A DNA stretch of 28,042 bases from Pseudolysinimonas_A sp049651805 (GTDB lineage: Bacteria > Actinomycetota > Actinomycetes > Actinomycetales > Microbacteriaceae). Numbering within the stretch: the first letter of the stretch is position 1; each line of letters begins with the position of its first letter. Location of the stretch: NCBI RefSeq assembly GCF_049651805.1, contig NZ_JBASCU010000052.1:1-28042 (forward strand), read 5' to 3'. The notes under the pieces were generated by a model, which was not told the origin of the DNA, made no database searches, and saw only the letters and a list, made by a program, of their open reading frames with translations. Both the position numbers and the translations under genes were made by a program. Below are positions 1 to 9,391 of this stretch, one piece after another.

Positions 1-4
1 CGCA

Positions 5-126
5 CCCCGAAATAGGGTGAGACACGTCGGGGTCTTTCTCGAAGGAGGAGTAGGAACTTCCATCCTGGAAGACCCCGGCCCCTCACCCCGCAACGACCCG
101 CTCACCCCGCTTCATGATGAAGAGCC
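5..126. mobile_element. Terminal part of an insertion sequence (left copy), ISL3-like
   Basis: These 122 bases are repeated perfectly, as the reverse complement, at 27921-28042. Identity stops abruptly at base 126, where the sequence read outward from the unique DNA begins GGCTCTTC. From memory, ISL3-family elements of actinobacteria have terminal inverted repeats starting GGCTCTT, so this is probably one IS terminus. No transposase is visible because the window ends inside the element. The piece contains an internal inverted pair (GGGGTCTT near 29-36 and AAGACCCC near 68-75). A reading frame through this region is not supported as a gene. The family assignment is inference; the repeat is directly seen. 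Confidence 0.7.
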
Positions 127-139
127 ACTAAACGGACGC

Positions 140-159
140 AGAATCGCGAATGCGATTCT
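140..159. other. Perfect 20-bp palindromic hairpin next to the IS junction
   Basis: Arms AGAATCGC and GCGATTCT enclose GAAT. It lies 14 bases inside the IS boundary, in a gene-free stretch (127-250) where nothing else is recognisable. It could be a short terminator-like hairpin, a protein-binding site, or part of what attracted the IS. There is no T-tract. Confidence 0.4.
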
Positions 160-250
160 CGCTGAGTACTGGGTACGCCCATGGGCACGGCCGCCACTCC
201 GCTTCGCGGTGCGTCGGAACCGGCGCCATGGGGCCCGAAGTTACACACGA

Positions 251-294
251 GCAAAGGGAGTGAGACCGCCCGTCGGCGGTCTCACTCCCTTTGC
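251..294 (-). terminator. Perfect 20-bp stem-loop after tRNA-Pro
   Basis: The arms 251-270 and 275-294 are perfectly complementary over 20 bases around the loop CGTC. On the minus strand the hairpin begins 1 base after the tRNA-Pro discriminator, so it probably ends the tRNA transcript and guides its 3' processing. No clear U-tract follows, which is common for actinobacterial hairpin terminators. Confidence 0.75.
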
Positions 295-295
295 G

Positions 296-369
296 TCGGG
301 GTAACAGGATTTGAACCTGCGGCCTCGTCGTCCCGAACGACGCGCGCTACCAAACTGCGCCATACCCCG
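296..369 (-). tRNA. tRNA-Pro (anticodon CGG)
   Basis: Read on the minus strand, the acceptor arms CGGGGTA and TACCCCG pair over 7 bases. The D arm has GCGC/GCGC. The anticodon stem CGTCG/CGACG holds the loop TTCGGGA, giving anticodon CGG, which reads proline codon CCG. The T loop is TTCAAAT. The discriminator is A, and CCA is not encoded. A strong hairpin lies immediately downstream. The gene sits 3' of the metallophosphoesterase and PBP operon, as a tRNA-Pro does in mycobacteria. Confidence 0.95.
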
Positions 370-394
370 CTGCTGCGTCTCGCGCGGCAACCTG

Positions 395-1342
395 TCAAGG
401 ATAGCCGACGGGAACCAGGGTGAGCACCACGGCTTCGGGGGCGCAAGCGAACCGCACCGGCGCGTAGATCGACGTGCCGAGCCCCGCCGAGACGTTGAGC
501 AGGGCCGAGTGGCGCTGCCCATCCCACACCGACAGCCCCTGTGCCTGGTGGCGCGGGATGTCGCAGTTGGTGACGAGTGCCGGAAGGCCGGGGATGCGTA
601 CCTGCCCGCCGTGCGTGTGTCCGGCGAGGATGAGGTCGGCACCCTGGGTGGTCAGGGCTTCGAGCACGCGACGGTAGGGCGCGTGGGTGACCCCAAGCTT
701 GAGCACCGCACCGTCGTCATCCCACTCGACCTCTTCGCGCAGGGCCTCGACGGCACCGGGCAGGGCGTCGAGCCGATCCCAGCCGAGGTGAGCGTCGCCG
801 GTGCCGAAGAGCTCGATGCGATGTCCCCGCGTCTCGAGCGCGCGGGCCGTGTTGTTCAGGTCGAGCCAGCCGAGGTCGTCCGTCAGAAAGCCGTTGAGGG
901 CCGCCACGTCGAGGTCGGGCTTGCGCGTCTTCTTTCCCGAAGGCCCGCCGAAGTAGGAGAACGGGTTCTTCATTACGGGCCCGTGATAGTCGTTCGACCC
1001 GTGCGCGAACACGCCGGGGATTCCGTGGAACGGCTCGAAAGCGCGGCGGATGCCGGTGAGCCCGTCGACGTGGCCCAGATTGTCGCCCGTATCGACGATG
1101 AGGTCGGGCTCGTATCGTGCCAGCGAACGCACGAAATCCTGCTTCTTGCGCTGCCACGGGGCCATATGCAGATCGCTGAGATGCAGGATCGTCAGCGACC
1201 GCGCGCCCGGCTCGAGGATGGGCAGCACCTCGTGGCGCACCGTGAAGCGGGTGCGCTCGACGAAAACGCCCCAGGCGAGCGCGCCGACCGCCGCGGCGGT
1301 CGTCGCTCCGAGAACGACGCCCGCCGCGCGCGCGCGGGTCAT
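395..1342 (-). CDS. Membrane-anchored metallophosphoesterase
   Basis: A 315-residue calcineurin-like phosphoesterase that hydrolyses phosphoester bonds with a two-metal centre. The natural substrate is not evident. The metal-binding motifs are in the usual order: D57-x-H59 (HLSDLHM), GD87N, a GNHD-like box written GSND (115-118), H220 and GHTHGGQ (H242, H244). A hydrophobic segment at about 6-27 anchors it, so the catalytic domain probably faces outward, as in YkuE/YaeI-type enzymes. Its ATG overlaps the stop of the upstream PBP gene by 4 bases (ATGA), so the two are translationally coupled. The same pairing (ponA2 with Rv3683) occurs in M. tuberculosis and suggests a role in the envelope. 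The GSND box departs from the usual GNHD: Ser-Asn replaces Asn-His, while Asp is kept. Confidence 0.9.
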   Translation of the reverse strand: MTRARAAGVVLGATTAAAVGALAWGVFVERTRFTVRHEVLPILEPGARSLTILHLSDLHMAPWQRKKQDFVRSLARYEPDLIVDTGDNLGHVDGLTGIRRAFEPFHGIPGVFAHGSNDYHGPVMKNPFSYFGGPSGKKTRKPDLDVAALNGFLTDDLGWLDLNNTARALETRGHRIELFGTGDAHLGWDRLDALPGAVEALREEVEWDDDGAVLKLGVTHAPYRRVLEALTTQGADLILAGHTHGGQVRIPGLPALVTNCDIPRHQAQGLSVWDGQRHSALLNVSAGLGTSIYAPVRFACAPEAVVLTLVPVGYP

Positions 1343-3948
1343 GGACAGATCGGCCGGTAGAAGCGGATCGTCACCGTGGTGGTGTCCGGGTTGCGCATCG
1401 TTCCGCCGGGCGGATCTTGCGATGTCACCTCATCGACCGCGGGCGGTGGCAGCGGATTGCCGAGATCTTCGTCATCCACGCAGACTTCGTCGACGTCGAA
1501 GTCCGCGTCCTCAAGCGTATCTCGGGCGGCGTTCCGGTCCATGCCGACGACATTCGGTACCGGTTCCGCCAGGCCATTGCTCGTGTAGACCCGCACCGTC
1601 GTCCCGCGCGGCACACCTGAGCCGGCAGCAGGGTCGGTCGAAGCCACCACACCGGCCGGCAGGTCGGAGTCGACGTCGCCGCCGTGCTCGAAGCCGAGCT
1701 CGGCGAGTTCGATCGCGTTCTTCGCCTGCTCGAGGCTCGCGCCGACGACGTTCGGCACTTCGACCGGGGATCCGGTCAGCAGGGCGGGGTCGGGACCCGG
1801 GAAACCGCCACCGGGGTAGACGGAGTCGATCGCCTGCGCAATGGGCCGGAAGATGCGGTGCCGCAACAGGCCGCCGCTCGTACCGTTGACTCGCACGTTG
1901 CGCATGGCCTGCTTGCCGGTGATGTTTCCCACCCAGACGGCGGTCGCGACGCGCGTGGAGGAGCCCACCATCCACGTGTGCACCGACTCATCGGTCGTTC
2001 CGGTCTTGCCGATATACGGCGTGCCATCGTTCGGGTTTGACGCCGAACCGGTGCCACCCATGACCGCCGCCATCGCGTAGGCAGCGGTGTTGGCGACTCC
2101 TGGCGAGACTTGCGACTGTCCGCAGAGCGTCGGCTGGCCGGGGAGTACTGTACCGGCCGAGTCGATGACCGCGGCGACCATGCGCGGCTCGCAGTAGACG
2201 CCCTGGTTGGCGATCGCGGCGTAGGCAGCGGCCTGCGTGAGCGGAGCGATGTTGTTCTCACAACCGCCGATCGAGCACGAGGGACGCGTCATCAGCTCAT
2301 TGCCGCCGGCATCGTGCACGCCGATAGATTCCGCGAGCTTGCGGATTTCGCACTGGTCGACGGCCTTCGCCATCTGGATGAAGATCGAGTTCACCGAGCC
2401 GGCCGTTCCGCGCACGATGTTGTACGAACCCGACTCGTTCGAGTCGTTGCGGAACTTGTAGATGCCGCCCCAGGGCGGGCCGAGCACGGTGCCGTCGTCG
2501 GCAATGTACGGCTCGCAGGAGTCTGCGAATTCAGCCTGGTTCACCTCGCGGATGCTGGCGTTGTAGGACTCGTTCACGCCATGGCCGGCCGCCAAGAACG
2601 CGAGCAGCACATACGGCTTGTACGTCGACCCGGGCTGGAAGCCCTGCGATCCGCCGTGGGCGACGTCCGACGCGAGGTTCACAGCGTTGGTGGTGAGCGG
2701 ATCAGCGGGTTCCAACGAGTCGTCGAACGTCTTGTTCTGCGCCATCGTCAGGATGTCCCCGGTGCCGACCCCGACAGACGTCGCGACCGCCCCGAGCGCG
2801 AAACGCGTCTCGTTGGACGGGGCCCATTGGTGCACCGTGTTCCAGGCAACGGCCTGCAGATCGGGCTGGATGGTGAGCACGAGTTGGTAGCCACCGCGGT
2901 CCCATGCCTGCTCGCGTTCCTCCGGCGTGGTGCCGAGCGCGGTGAGCTCGTCGACGACGTGCAGCGCGTAGTCGCAGACGTAGCCGTAGCCCGTCGACGC
3001 GCTGCGGCAGCCGACCGACGACGGCGACGGCAGGACGAAGGTCTCGTCGACCGGGATCGCGAGCGCCTCGTCGCGCTCGGCCTTGGTGATGCAGCCGTAG
3101 TCCTCCATCGCGGTGAGCACGACATCGCGGCGCTCCTGGTTGGCCGTGTAGTTCTCGGGGTCGCTCAGATCGCGCAGGTTCGGGTACTGCACGATCGCGA
3201 TCAGACTTGCGGCCTGCGCGATCGTGACGTCGGCGGCGTCGACGCTGAAGTACTGGTTCGCGGCGGCCTGCACACCATAGGTGTTGCCTCCGAAGCCCGC
3301 GATGTTGAGGTACCCCTGGAGGATCTCTTCCTTCGTGTAGTTCTTCTCGAGCCCGATCGCGAGCTTCATTTCCTTGATCTTGCGATCAAGCGAATAGTCG
3401 AGGGCGGAGGCGATGGCCTCCTGCTTTTCCTCGTCGGTCTTCGATTCGTCGTTGAGCGCCTGCTGCTGCAGGATGTTGCGCACCGTCTGCATGCTGAGCG
3501 TCGACGCTCCGCCCGCGCCGTCGTCGCCGGTGACCGTGCCGAGCGCCGCCCGGATGAGCGACGGCAGGTCGACGCCGCCGTGCTCGTAGAAGCGGCGATC
3601 TTCGCCGGCGATCGCGGCGCACTCGAGGTAGTCGCTGATCTCGTCGAGCGACTTCTCTTCGCGGTTCTGCTTGTAGATGGTCGCGACGGTGATGTACGCG
3701 TCGGCCGCTTCGGCATCCGGCTGGGCGGGGTTGCGCACGGCGATCGTGTTCTGCTGGCTGCCGGGGTCGAGCTCGATGTACTCGGGCAGGGAGTTGAAGA
3801 TACCGACCGTGTTGCTGGCGGTCACGCCAGTGACGGCAATGGCGGGGGCGACCATGACGGTGACGAGAACGCCGGCGATGGCGCTGAAACCGAGGGTTCC
3901 GAGAATGGCCGTGAACACACTGGTGGCCGTCGATTTCTGGGCGGGCAT
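1339..3948 (-). CDS. Bifunctional class A penicillin-binding protein with two PASTA domains (PonA2-like)
   Basis: An 869-residue peptidoglycan synthase that polymerises glycan strands from lipid II and cross-links stem peptides. After a cytoplasmic N-terminus and a membrane helix (about 11-39) comes the GT51 glycosyltransferase. It shows EDRRFYEHGG (catalytic E116), GASTLSMQ near 147-154 and a KNYTKEEILQGYLN motif. The transpeptidase has STYK at about residue 440, an SVN box and KTGT (K648). Two PASTA repeats follow (about 729-790 and 796-863, each opening with VPNVVG), which are likely to bind muropeptide or lipid II. Order and length match PonA2 (Rv3682). ATG is preferred as start because TATCCT lies exactly 6 bases upstream, which suggests a leaderless message. 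It heads the operon with the metallophosphoesterase and is divergent from DUF4177, with only 51 bases between. Confidence 0.95.
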   Translation of the reverse strand: MPAQKSTATSVFTAILGTLGFSAIAGVLVTVMVAPAIAVTGVTASNTVGIFNSLPEYIELDPGSQQNTIAVRNPAQPDAEAADAYITVATIYKQNREEKSLDEISDYLECAAIAGEDRRFYEHGGVDLPSLIRAALGTVTGDDGAGGASTLSMQTVRNILQQQALNDESKTDEEKQEAIASALDYSLDRKIKEMKLAIGLEKNYTKEEILQGYLNIAGFGGNTYGVQAAANQYFSVDAADVTIAQAASLIAIVQYPNLRDLSDPENYTANQERRDVVLTAMEDYGCITKAERDEALAIPVDETFVLPSPSSVGCRSASTGYGYVCDYALHVVDELTALGTTPEEREQAWDRGGYQLVLTIQPDLQAVAWNTVHQWAPSNETRFALGAVATSVGVGTGDILTMAQNKTFDDSLEPADPLTTNAVNLASDVAHGGSQGFQPGSTYKPYVLLAFLAAGHGVNESYNASIREVNQAEFADSCEPYIADDGTVLGPPWGGIYKFRNDSNESGSYNIVRGTAGSVNSIFIQMAKAVDQCEIRKLAESIGVHDAGGNELMTRPSCSIGGCENNIAPLTQAAAYAAIANQGVYCEPRMVAAVIDSAGTVLPGQPTLCGQSQVSPGVANTAAYAMAAVMGGTGSASNPNDGTPYIGKTGTTDESVHTWMVGSSTRVATAVWVGNITGKQAMRNVRVNGTSGGLLRHRIFRPIAQAIDSVYPGGGFPGPDPALLTGSPVEVPNVVGASLEQAKNAIELAELGFEHGGDVDSDLPAGVVASTDPAAGSGVPRGTTVRVYTSNGLAEPVPNVVGMDRNAARDTLEDADFDVDEVCVDDEDLGNPLPPPAVDEVTSQDPPGGTMRNPDTTTVTIRFYRPICP

Positions 3949-3954
3949 AGGGTG

Positions 3955-3960
3955 AGGATA
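3955..3960 (-). promoter_or_regulatory. -10 element for a leaderless PBP transcript
   Basis: On the minus strand TATCCT is followed by 6 bases and the PBP start codon, and no Shine-Dalgarno sequence is present. The expected transcription start is the A of ATG. No convincing -35 box was found. Confidence 0.5.
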
Positions 3961-3999
3961 CGCGATGGGTCACGCTGCGAACCTGAAGGAAGCCCTGGA

Positions 4000-4164
4000 A
4001 TGCCCACTTGGGAATACGTCACCACCCCGCTCCTCATTCACAACACGACGGCCATCCTCAACACCTGGGGGTCGCAGGGCTGGGAGCTCGTGCAGATCGT
4101 CACCGGCCCCGAGGGCGGCCTCGTCGCCTACCTCAAGCGCCCCCTCACAGGAGACTCCGAATGA
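4000..4164 (+). CDS. DUF4177-family small protein
   Basis: A 54-residue protein beginning MPTWEYVTTPLL, with the pattern WEYVTTP...LNTWGSQGWELVQI typical of DUF4177. This is a small cytoplasmic beta-rich domain of unknown function. ATG at 4000 is chosen because AAGGAAG lies about 8 bases upstream and the domain begins there; an open frame continues upstream but is antisense to the PBP. It overlaps RidA by ATGA, so the two are cotranslated. The homologous pair in M. tuberculosis is Rv3678A-Rv3678c. No biochemical role can be assigned. Confidence 0.85.
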   Translation: MPTWEYVTTPLLIHNTTAILNTWGSQGWELVQIVTGPEGGLVAYLKRPLTGDSE

Positions 4165-4622
4165 GCGCCATCGCCGCCCGCCTGGCCGAACTCGGCCTCG
4201 AACTCCCCGGGGTCGCCAAGCCGGTCGCCGCCTACGTTCCGGCCGTCGTGACGGGCAACCTCGTCTTCACCGCCGGGCAGCTGCCGTTCGTCGACGGCAA
4301 GCTGCTCGCGACCGGCAAGGTGGGGGATGCCGTGACCGCCGAGGACGCCGCCGCCCTCGCTCGGCAGTGCGCCCTCAACGCCCTCGCTGCGGCTGCCGAG
4401 GCGATCGGATCGCTCGACCGCGTGACCCGCGTCGTGAAGGCCGTCGTCTTCGTCAACTCTGCCCCCGGCTTCACCGGCCAGCCCGGCGTCGCCAACGGTG
4501 GCTCCGAACTCCTGGGCGAGGTCTTCGGCGAAGCCGGGCGCCACGCCCGCAGCGCCGTCGGCGTCGCCGAACTCCCCCTCGACGCCCCCGTCGAACTGGA
4601 GCTCATCCTCGAGTTCGCCTAG
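4161..4622 (+). CDS. RidA-family protein (YjgF/YER057c/UK114)
   Basis: A 153-residue member of the RidA superfamily. Archetypal RidA is a trimeric cytoplasmic enzyme that hydrolyses reactive enamine/imine intermediates from PLP enzymes. Visible features are the YVPAVVTGNLVFTAGQLP strand region, the G...D family spacing, and a C-terminal HARSAVGVAELPLDAPVELELI segment. This is the longer-subgroup type (Rv3678c-like), in which the canonical active-site Arg (R105 of E. coli RidA) does not clearly align, so deaminase activity is uncertain. The start ATG overlaps the DUF4177 stop (ATGA). It converges on acs, with a large hairpin between them. Confidence 0.88.
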   Translation: MSAIAARLAELGLELPGVAKPVAAYVPAVVTGNLVFTAGQLPFVDGKLLATGKVGDAVTAEDAAALARQCALNALAAAAEAIGSLDRVTRVVKAVVFVNSAPGFTGQPGVANGGSELLGEVFGEAGRHARSAVGVAELPLDAPVELELILEFA

Positions 4623-4649
4623 CCCGGTTGCTCGTGGGTGGCGCGACGC

Positions 4650-4708
4650 CGACCGACCGCTGAGGCAAGAGCGGGGACCCCTACCCCGATTGCCTCATCG
4701 ATCGGTCG
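4650..4708. terminator. Hairpin between convergent ridA-like gene and acs
   Basis: TGAGGCAA (4661-4668) pairs with TTGCCTCA (4690-4697). The outer CGACCGA (4650-4656) pairs with TCGGTCG (4702-4708). The inner CGGGG and CCCCG can extend the stem. It lies between two convergent stop codons and probably ends transcription in both directions. Confidence 0.65.
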
Positions 4709-4745
4709 CCGCCGCTCCACGGTCTCCCGTATCTAAAGGGGGGCT

Positions 4746-6704
<1,959 letters not shown>

Positions 6705-6877
6705 GACGTTGGCCTCTCTGCGGGAGCGGACTCCCTCGTCGTACTCGACCGGCCGGGCGGCGTTGCCGGGGGCCCCTGAGGGGTCCGGCTTCGATCCTAT
6801 CCAGCGATTTCGGGCCCTCGGATTGGGGGGTGGGGAACCCCTTGCGTGTTACGGGGAAGGTGTGATCAATTTTCCCA

Positions 6878-6905
6878 TTGCGGTGTCCTCCATTTGGAGT
6901 ACACT
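6878..6905 (+). promoter_or_regulatory. Promoter of the 6C small RNA
   Basis: TTGCGG (6878-6883), a 16-base spacer and TACACT (6900-6905) form a good vegetative promoter. A short inverted repeat, CTCCA-TT-TGGAG, lies in the spacer next to the -10 box and could bind a regulator. Predicted transcription start is near 6912. Confidence 0.65.
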
Positions 6906-6911
6906 CGGGAC

Positions 6912-7014
6912 CATCCGAGCGCAATTCTCGGCTTGCGACGTGCCCGATTCCCCCCAATCGAGCGTCGCTGTGGCGGCGCCTGTTCCCCCCAATGGGCGCC
7001 GCCCCTCTCCTTTT
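6912..7014 (+). ncRNA. 6C small RNA (actinobacterial six-cytosine-loop RNA)
   Basis: Two hairpins each expose exactly six cytosines. The first is CGATT-CCCCCC-AATCG (6945-6960). The second has a 9-bp perfect stem (6972-6980 with 6995-7003), extended by TT/AA and two G-T pairs, around CCCCCC at 6985-6990. The second hairpin is followed by TCTCCTTTT, so it is also the terminator. This architecture defines the Rfam family 6C RNA of actinomycetes. In mycobacteria the C-rich loops base-pair with G-rich mRNA regions, and the gene lies beside the tad locus, as here (tad genes begin at 7145). A promoter ends 6 bases before the predicted start. The exact 5' end is inferred. Confidence 0.88.
6972..7014 (+). 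terminator. Intrinsic terminator formed by the second 6C hairpin
   Basis: GGCGGCGCC pairs with GGCGCCGCC and is followed by the pyrimidine tract ending TTTT (7011-7014). This is the clearest factor-independent terminator in the window. Confidence 0.8.
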
Positions 7015-7045
7015 AACGGGGTACAGCGTTAACGGGGTACAGCGT
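7014..7045 (+). repeat. Perfect 16-bp tandem duplication after the 6C terminator
   Basis: TAACGGGGTACAGCGT occurs twice head to tail (7014-7029, 7030-7045). The junction forms the palindrome CGTTAACG. It lies about 100 bases before the tad ATPase start, so it may be a paired binding site for a tad regulator or a recent slippage duplication. Confidence 0.75.
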
Positions 7046-7144
7046 CGCCCAGCTCGGGTCCTTCCCCCTCCGGGCACCGCGGGTTTGTGCACCGCCGTCG
7101 CCGAGGCGTGACCGCGCAGCCGAGCGGCTGCGGATCATCGACGG

Positions 7145-8107
7145 ATGACCGCATTCGTCGCCCGAGGCAGCGGGGTCGCCCGGGGTATCGCGCCGAGCGC
7201 GTTCGGACCGCTCGCGGCGATCGTCTCGGAACGCGGCGTCACCGACGTCTTTCTCAATGGCGACGGCAGCGTGTGGGCTGACCGCGGCGCAGGTGCGGTG
7301 GTAGTCGATGGAGTGCGCGTGTCGGCGTCCGCGGCGCGGGATCTCGCGGTGCGGCTCGTCGCTCTCGGCGGCCGGCACCTCGATGAGGCGACCCCGGCGG
7401 TCGACGTGCGGCTCGGCGACGGGGTGCGGGTGCATGCCGTGTTGCCGCCTGTGTCGAGCGGCGGCGCCCTGGTGTCGGTGCGCCTTCCCGCCGAGGTGCG
7501 GCCGGGCCTCGACGATCTCGACGACGCCGGATTCTTCGATGCGGTGCCGATCGGGCGCATCCGAGAGCTGGTCGCCCGGCGGGCGAACCTACTCGTCACC
7601 GGCGCGGGCGGCAGCGGCAAGACGACGTTCCTCGCTGCGCTGCTCGCGGCTGCTCCCCCGAACGAGCGGATCGTCGTGCTCGAAGACGTCGCTGAGCTGC
7701 GCATCGCGCATCCGCACGTCGTCGCACTTGAGGCGCGTCAACCCAACCTGGAGGGCGCGGGCGGTGTCGGCCTCGACCGGTTGGTGCGCGAGGCACTGCG
7801 GATGCGCCCCGACCGCCTCGTGGTGGGGGAGTGCCGCGGGCCGGAGCTGCGCGAACTGCTCGCCGCGCTCAACACCGGGCACGACGGCGGGGCCGGCACC
7901 CTGCACGCCAACTCGCTCGCCGACGTACCCGCACGGCTCGAAGCGCTCGGCGCTCTCGCCGGGATGTCGCCCGACGCGGTCGCTCGGCAGGCCGTGAGCG
8001 CGCTCGATGTCGTGCTGCACGTCGAACGGGTGGCGCAGGGGCGCCGGCTCGCCGCACTCGGGACGCTGGGGCTCGACCGCCGCGCACGGCTTGAGGTTCG
8101 CACATGA
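7145..8107 (+). CDS. TadA/CpaF-type secretion ATPase
   Basis: A 320-residue type II/IV secretion ATPase that powers assembly of Flp-type pili or pseudopili at the inner membrane. The N-terminal domain is followed by Walker A GAGGSGKT (153-160), an Asp box region, a Walker B-like segment with RPDRLVVGECRGPE (E229) and the His box TGHDGGAGTLHAN (244-256). It is shorter than classic TadA/CpaF and corresponds to the 'helicase/secretion neighbourhood ATPase' (Rv3659c). It opens the tad operon and overlaps the next gene by ATGA. No Shine-Dalgarno is seen. GATCAT 6 bases before ATG may be a poor -10, so a leaderless start is possible. The CpaE/Ssd gene that precedes it in mycobacteria is absent. Confidence 0.92.
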   Translation: MTAFVARGSGVARGIAPSAFGPLAAIVSERGVTDVFLNGDGSVWADRGAGAVVVDGVRVSASAARDLAVRLVALGGRHLDEATPAVDVRLGDGVRVHAVLPPVSSGGALVSVRLPAEVRPGLDDLDDAGFFDAVPIGRIRELVARRANLLVTGAGGSGKTTFLAALLAAAPPNERIVVLEDVAELRIAHPHVVALEARQPNLEGAGGVGLDRLVREALRMRPDRLVVGECRGPELRELLAALNTGHDGGAGTLHANSLADVPARLEALGALAGMSPDAVARQAVSALDVVLHVERVAQGRRLAALGTLGLDRRARLEVRT

Positions 8108-8976
8108 CACCCGCCGCGGCGGTGCTGCGCCTCGCCGTCCTGCTCGAGGCCGGGCTGCCCCCGCTCACCGCATGGCGGCACCTCGGCGAGTCCCAGCCTT
8201 TCGCGATGCAGGTGGCCGAGACCGATGGCGCCGACCGGCTGCCCGGCGCGATTCTCGCCGCGACCCGGGATGCCGCGGCGGCATCCGATTGGGCGTGCGT
8301 CGCGGCGGCGTGGCGGGTGGCGACGGATGCCGGGGCACCCCTCGCCGCGACGCTCGCCCGACTCGGTGAGGTGCTGGTGGCGACGGACGACGCCCGGCGG
8401 GAGGTGGCGATCGCCCTTGCTGGCCCGCTCGCCACGAGTCGCGTGGTGCTCGCGCTGCCGGGGCTGGGGCTGTTCGGCGGCGCTCTGCTGGGCGTCGACA
8501 CCTTCGGCGTACTCGCGACGACGCCGCCGGGTTGGTTCTGCCTCGTCGCCGGTGTCGGGTTACTGGTGATAGCGCGGCGATGGATGCGACGGCTCGTCGC
8601 GCGGGCGCGCGAGGCCGATCCGACCCCGGGGCTGGGCTGCGAGCTGGTCGCCGTGGCGGTATCGGGAGGAGCCCCCGCCTCAGCAGCACTCGAGCGGGTG
8701 GCGGCGGCGCTGAGCGAGGCCGGGCTGCCAGCCGATGACTCCGCGGCGGCGGCGATCGGCTTCGCGCAACGGGCCGGTGTGCCGGTCGCCGGGCTGTTGC
8801 GGGCCGAAGCGCGGGAGGCGCGGCGCGACGCGCAGGCCGCCGTGCGGATGCGGATCGCCGCCCTCGGCACCCGGCTGTTGCTGCCGCTCGGACTCTGCGT
8901 GTTGCCCGCCTTCGTCGCCCTCGGCGTCGCTCCTCTCTTACTGGCGATGATCGGGTCGACCCTCGCCGTGCTGTGA
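8104..8976 (+). CDS. Fused TadB/TadC-like type II secretion F domain membrane protein
   Basis: A 290-residue inner-membrane platform protein of a Tad system. The N-terminal half holds a soluble T2SSF-like helical bundle (LRLAVLLEAGLPPLTAWRHL, about 7-26), then two membrane helices (about 113-131 and 140-157). The second half repeats the pattern with a bundle from about 180 (LVAVAVSGGAPASAALERVA) and ends in helices at about 255-290. M. tuberculosis uses two separate genes (Rv3658c and Rv3657c), so this looks like one compact polypeptide doing both jobs. It is coupled to the ATPase by ATGA. A 226-base gap follows before the pilin. Confidence 0.85.
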   Translation: MTPAAAVLRLAVLLEAGLPPLTAWRHLGESQPFAMQVAETDGADRLPGAILAATRDAAAASDWACVAAAWRVATDAGAPLAATLARLGEVLVATDDARREVAIALAGPLATSRVVLALPGLGLFGGALLGVDTFGVLATTPPGWFCLVAGVGLLVIARRWMRRLVARAREADPTPGLGCELVAVAVSGGAPASAALERVAAALSEAGLPADDSAAAAIGFAQRAGVPVAGLLRAEAREARRDAQAAVRMRIAALGTRLLLPLGLCVLPAFVALGVAPLLLAMIGSTLAVL

Positions 8977-9202
8977 CACCGTCCTCTCTTCCGCCATAGA
9001 GGGTTCTATGACGCCGAAGAGCCACGCGCGCGGGGCTCCCTTGTGTCGAAATGCCCTCTGTCGGCGGAGTCCTGCACAGGGCGGGGGCCGTCGACGGTTG
9101 CCGTGCTCGTTCTCACCGACCGGACCAGTGGCGAGCAGCGGTGCAGACTGGATGTGCTCGTGCCCCGAACCCTCCGCCAGCGGAGAGATAAAGAGGTACG
9201 CG
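8977..9202 (+). other. Leader region of the Flp-like pilin gene with several hairpins
   Basis: No gene is recognisable here. Inverted repeats are CATAG/CTATG (8995-9010), GAGCC/GGCTC around 9019-9038, and CTCCG-CCAG-CGGAG (9172-9185), the last ending just before the ribosome-binding site AAAGAGG (9190-9196). Such a gap inside an otherwise overlapping operon suggests a separate promoter, attenuation or mRNA processing, so that pilin is made in excess. Confidence 0.4.
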
Positions 9203-9391
9203 ATGCGTTCGATGTGGCAGCGGCTGACCGTGAGGCTGCGCGATGAGACCGGAGCCGCGACGGCGGAGTACGCGATCGTCATCATGGCGGCCGTCGGCTT
9301 CGCCGGGCTGCTCGTGGTGATCCTGAGGTCGGGCGAGGTGCAGGCGATCCTGACCGACCTGGTGCAGCGCGCGCTGAACTCCGCGGGATGA
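9203..9391 (+). CDS. Flp pilin-like protein, DUF4244 family
   Basis: A 62-residue prepilin-like peptide. A basic N-terminus (RLTVRLRDETG) precedes a class III type IV pilin-like cleavage site at G17, with Glu at +5 (E22) and then Tyr, followed by a single hydrophobic helix (about 24-43). The start at 9203 is supported by AAAGAGG 6 bases upstream; the open frame extends further but without features. It corresponds to Rv3656c and is probably the structural subunit. It overlaps the TadE gene by ATGA. No prepilin peptidase is in the window. Confidence 0.88.
   Translation: MRSMWQRLTVRLRDETGAATAEYAIVIMAAVGFAGLLVVILRSGEVQAILTDLVQRALNSAG

Noticed and set aside
17..304. Protein-coding gene starting in the IS end
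   Set aside because: The frame crosses the IS boundary and enters the tRNA hairpin; no domain and no ribosome-binding logic.
2110..3999. Long plus-strand open frame antisense to the PBP, merging into DUF4177
   Set aside because: Only the last 54 codons form a recognisable protein, with its own start and ribosome-binding site.
6861..6876. CRP/GlxR site upstream of acs (TGTGA...)
   Set aside because: Only one half-site matches; the second half (TTCCCA) is far from TCACA.
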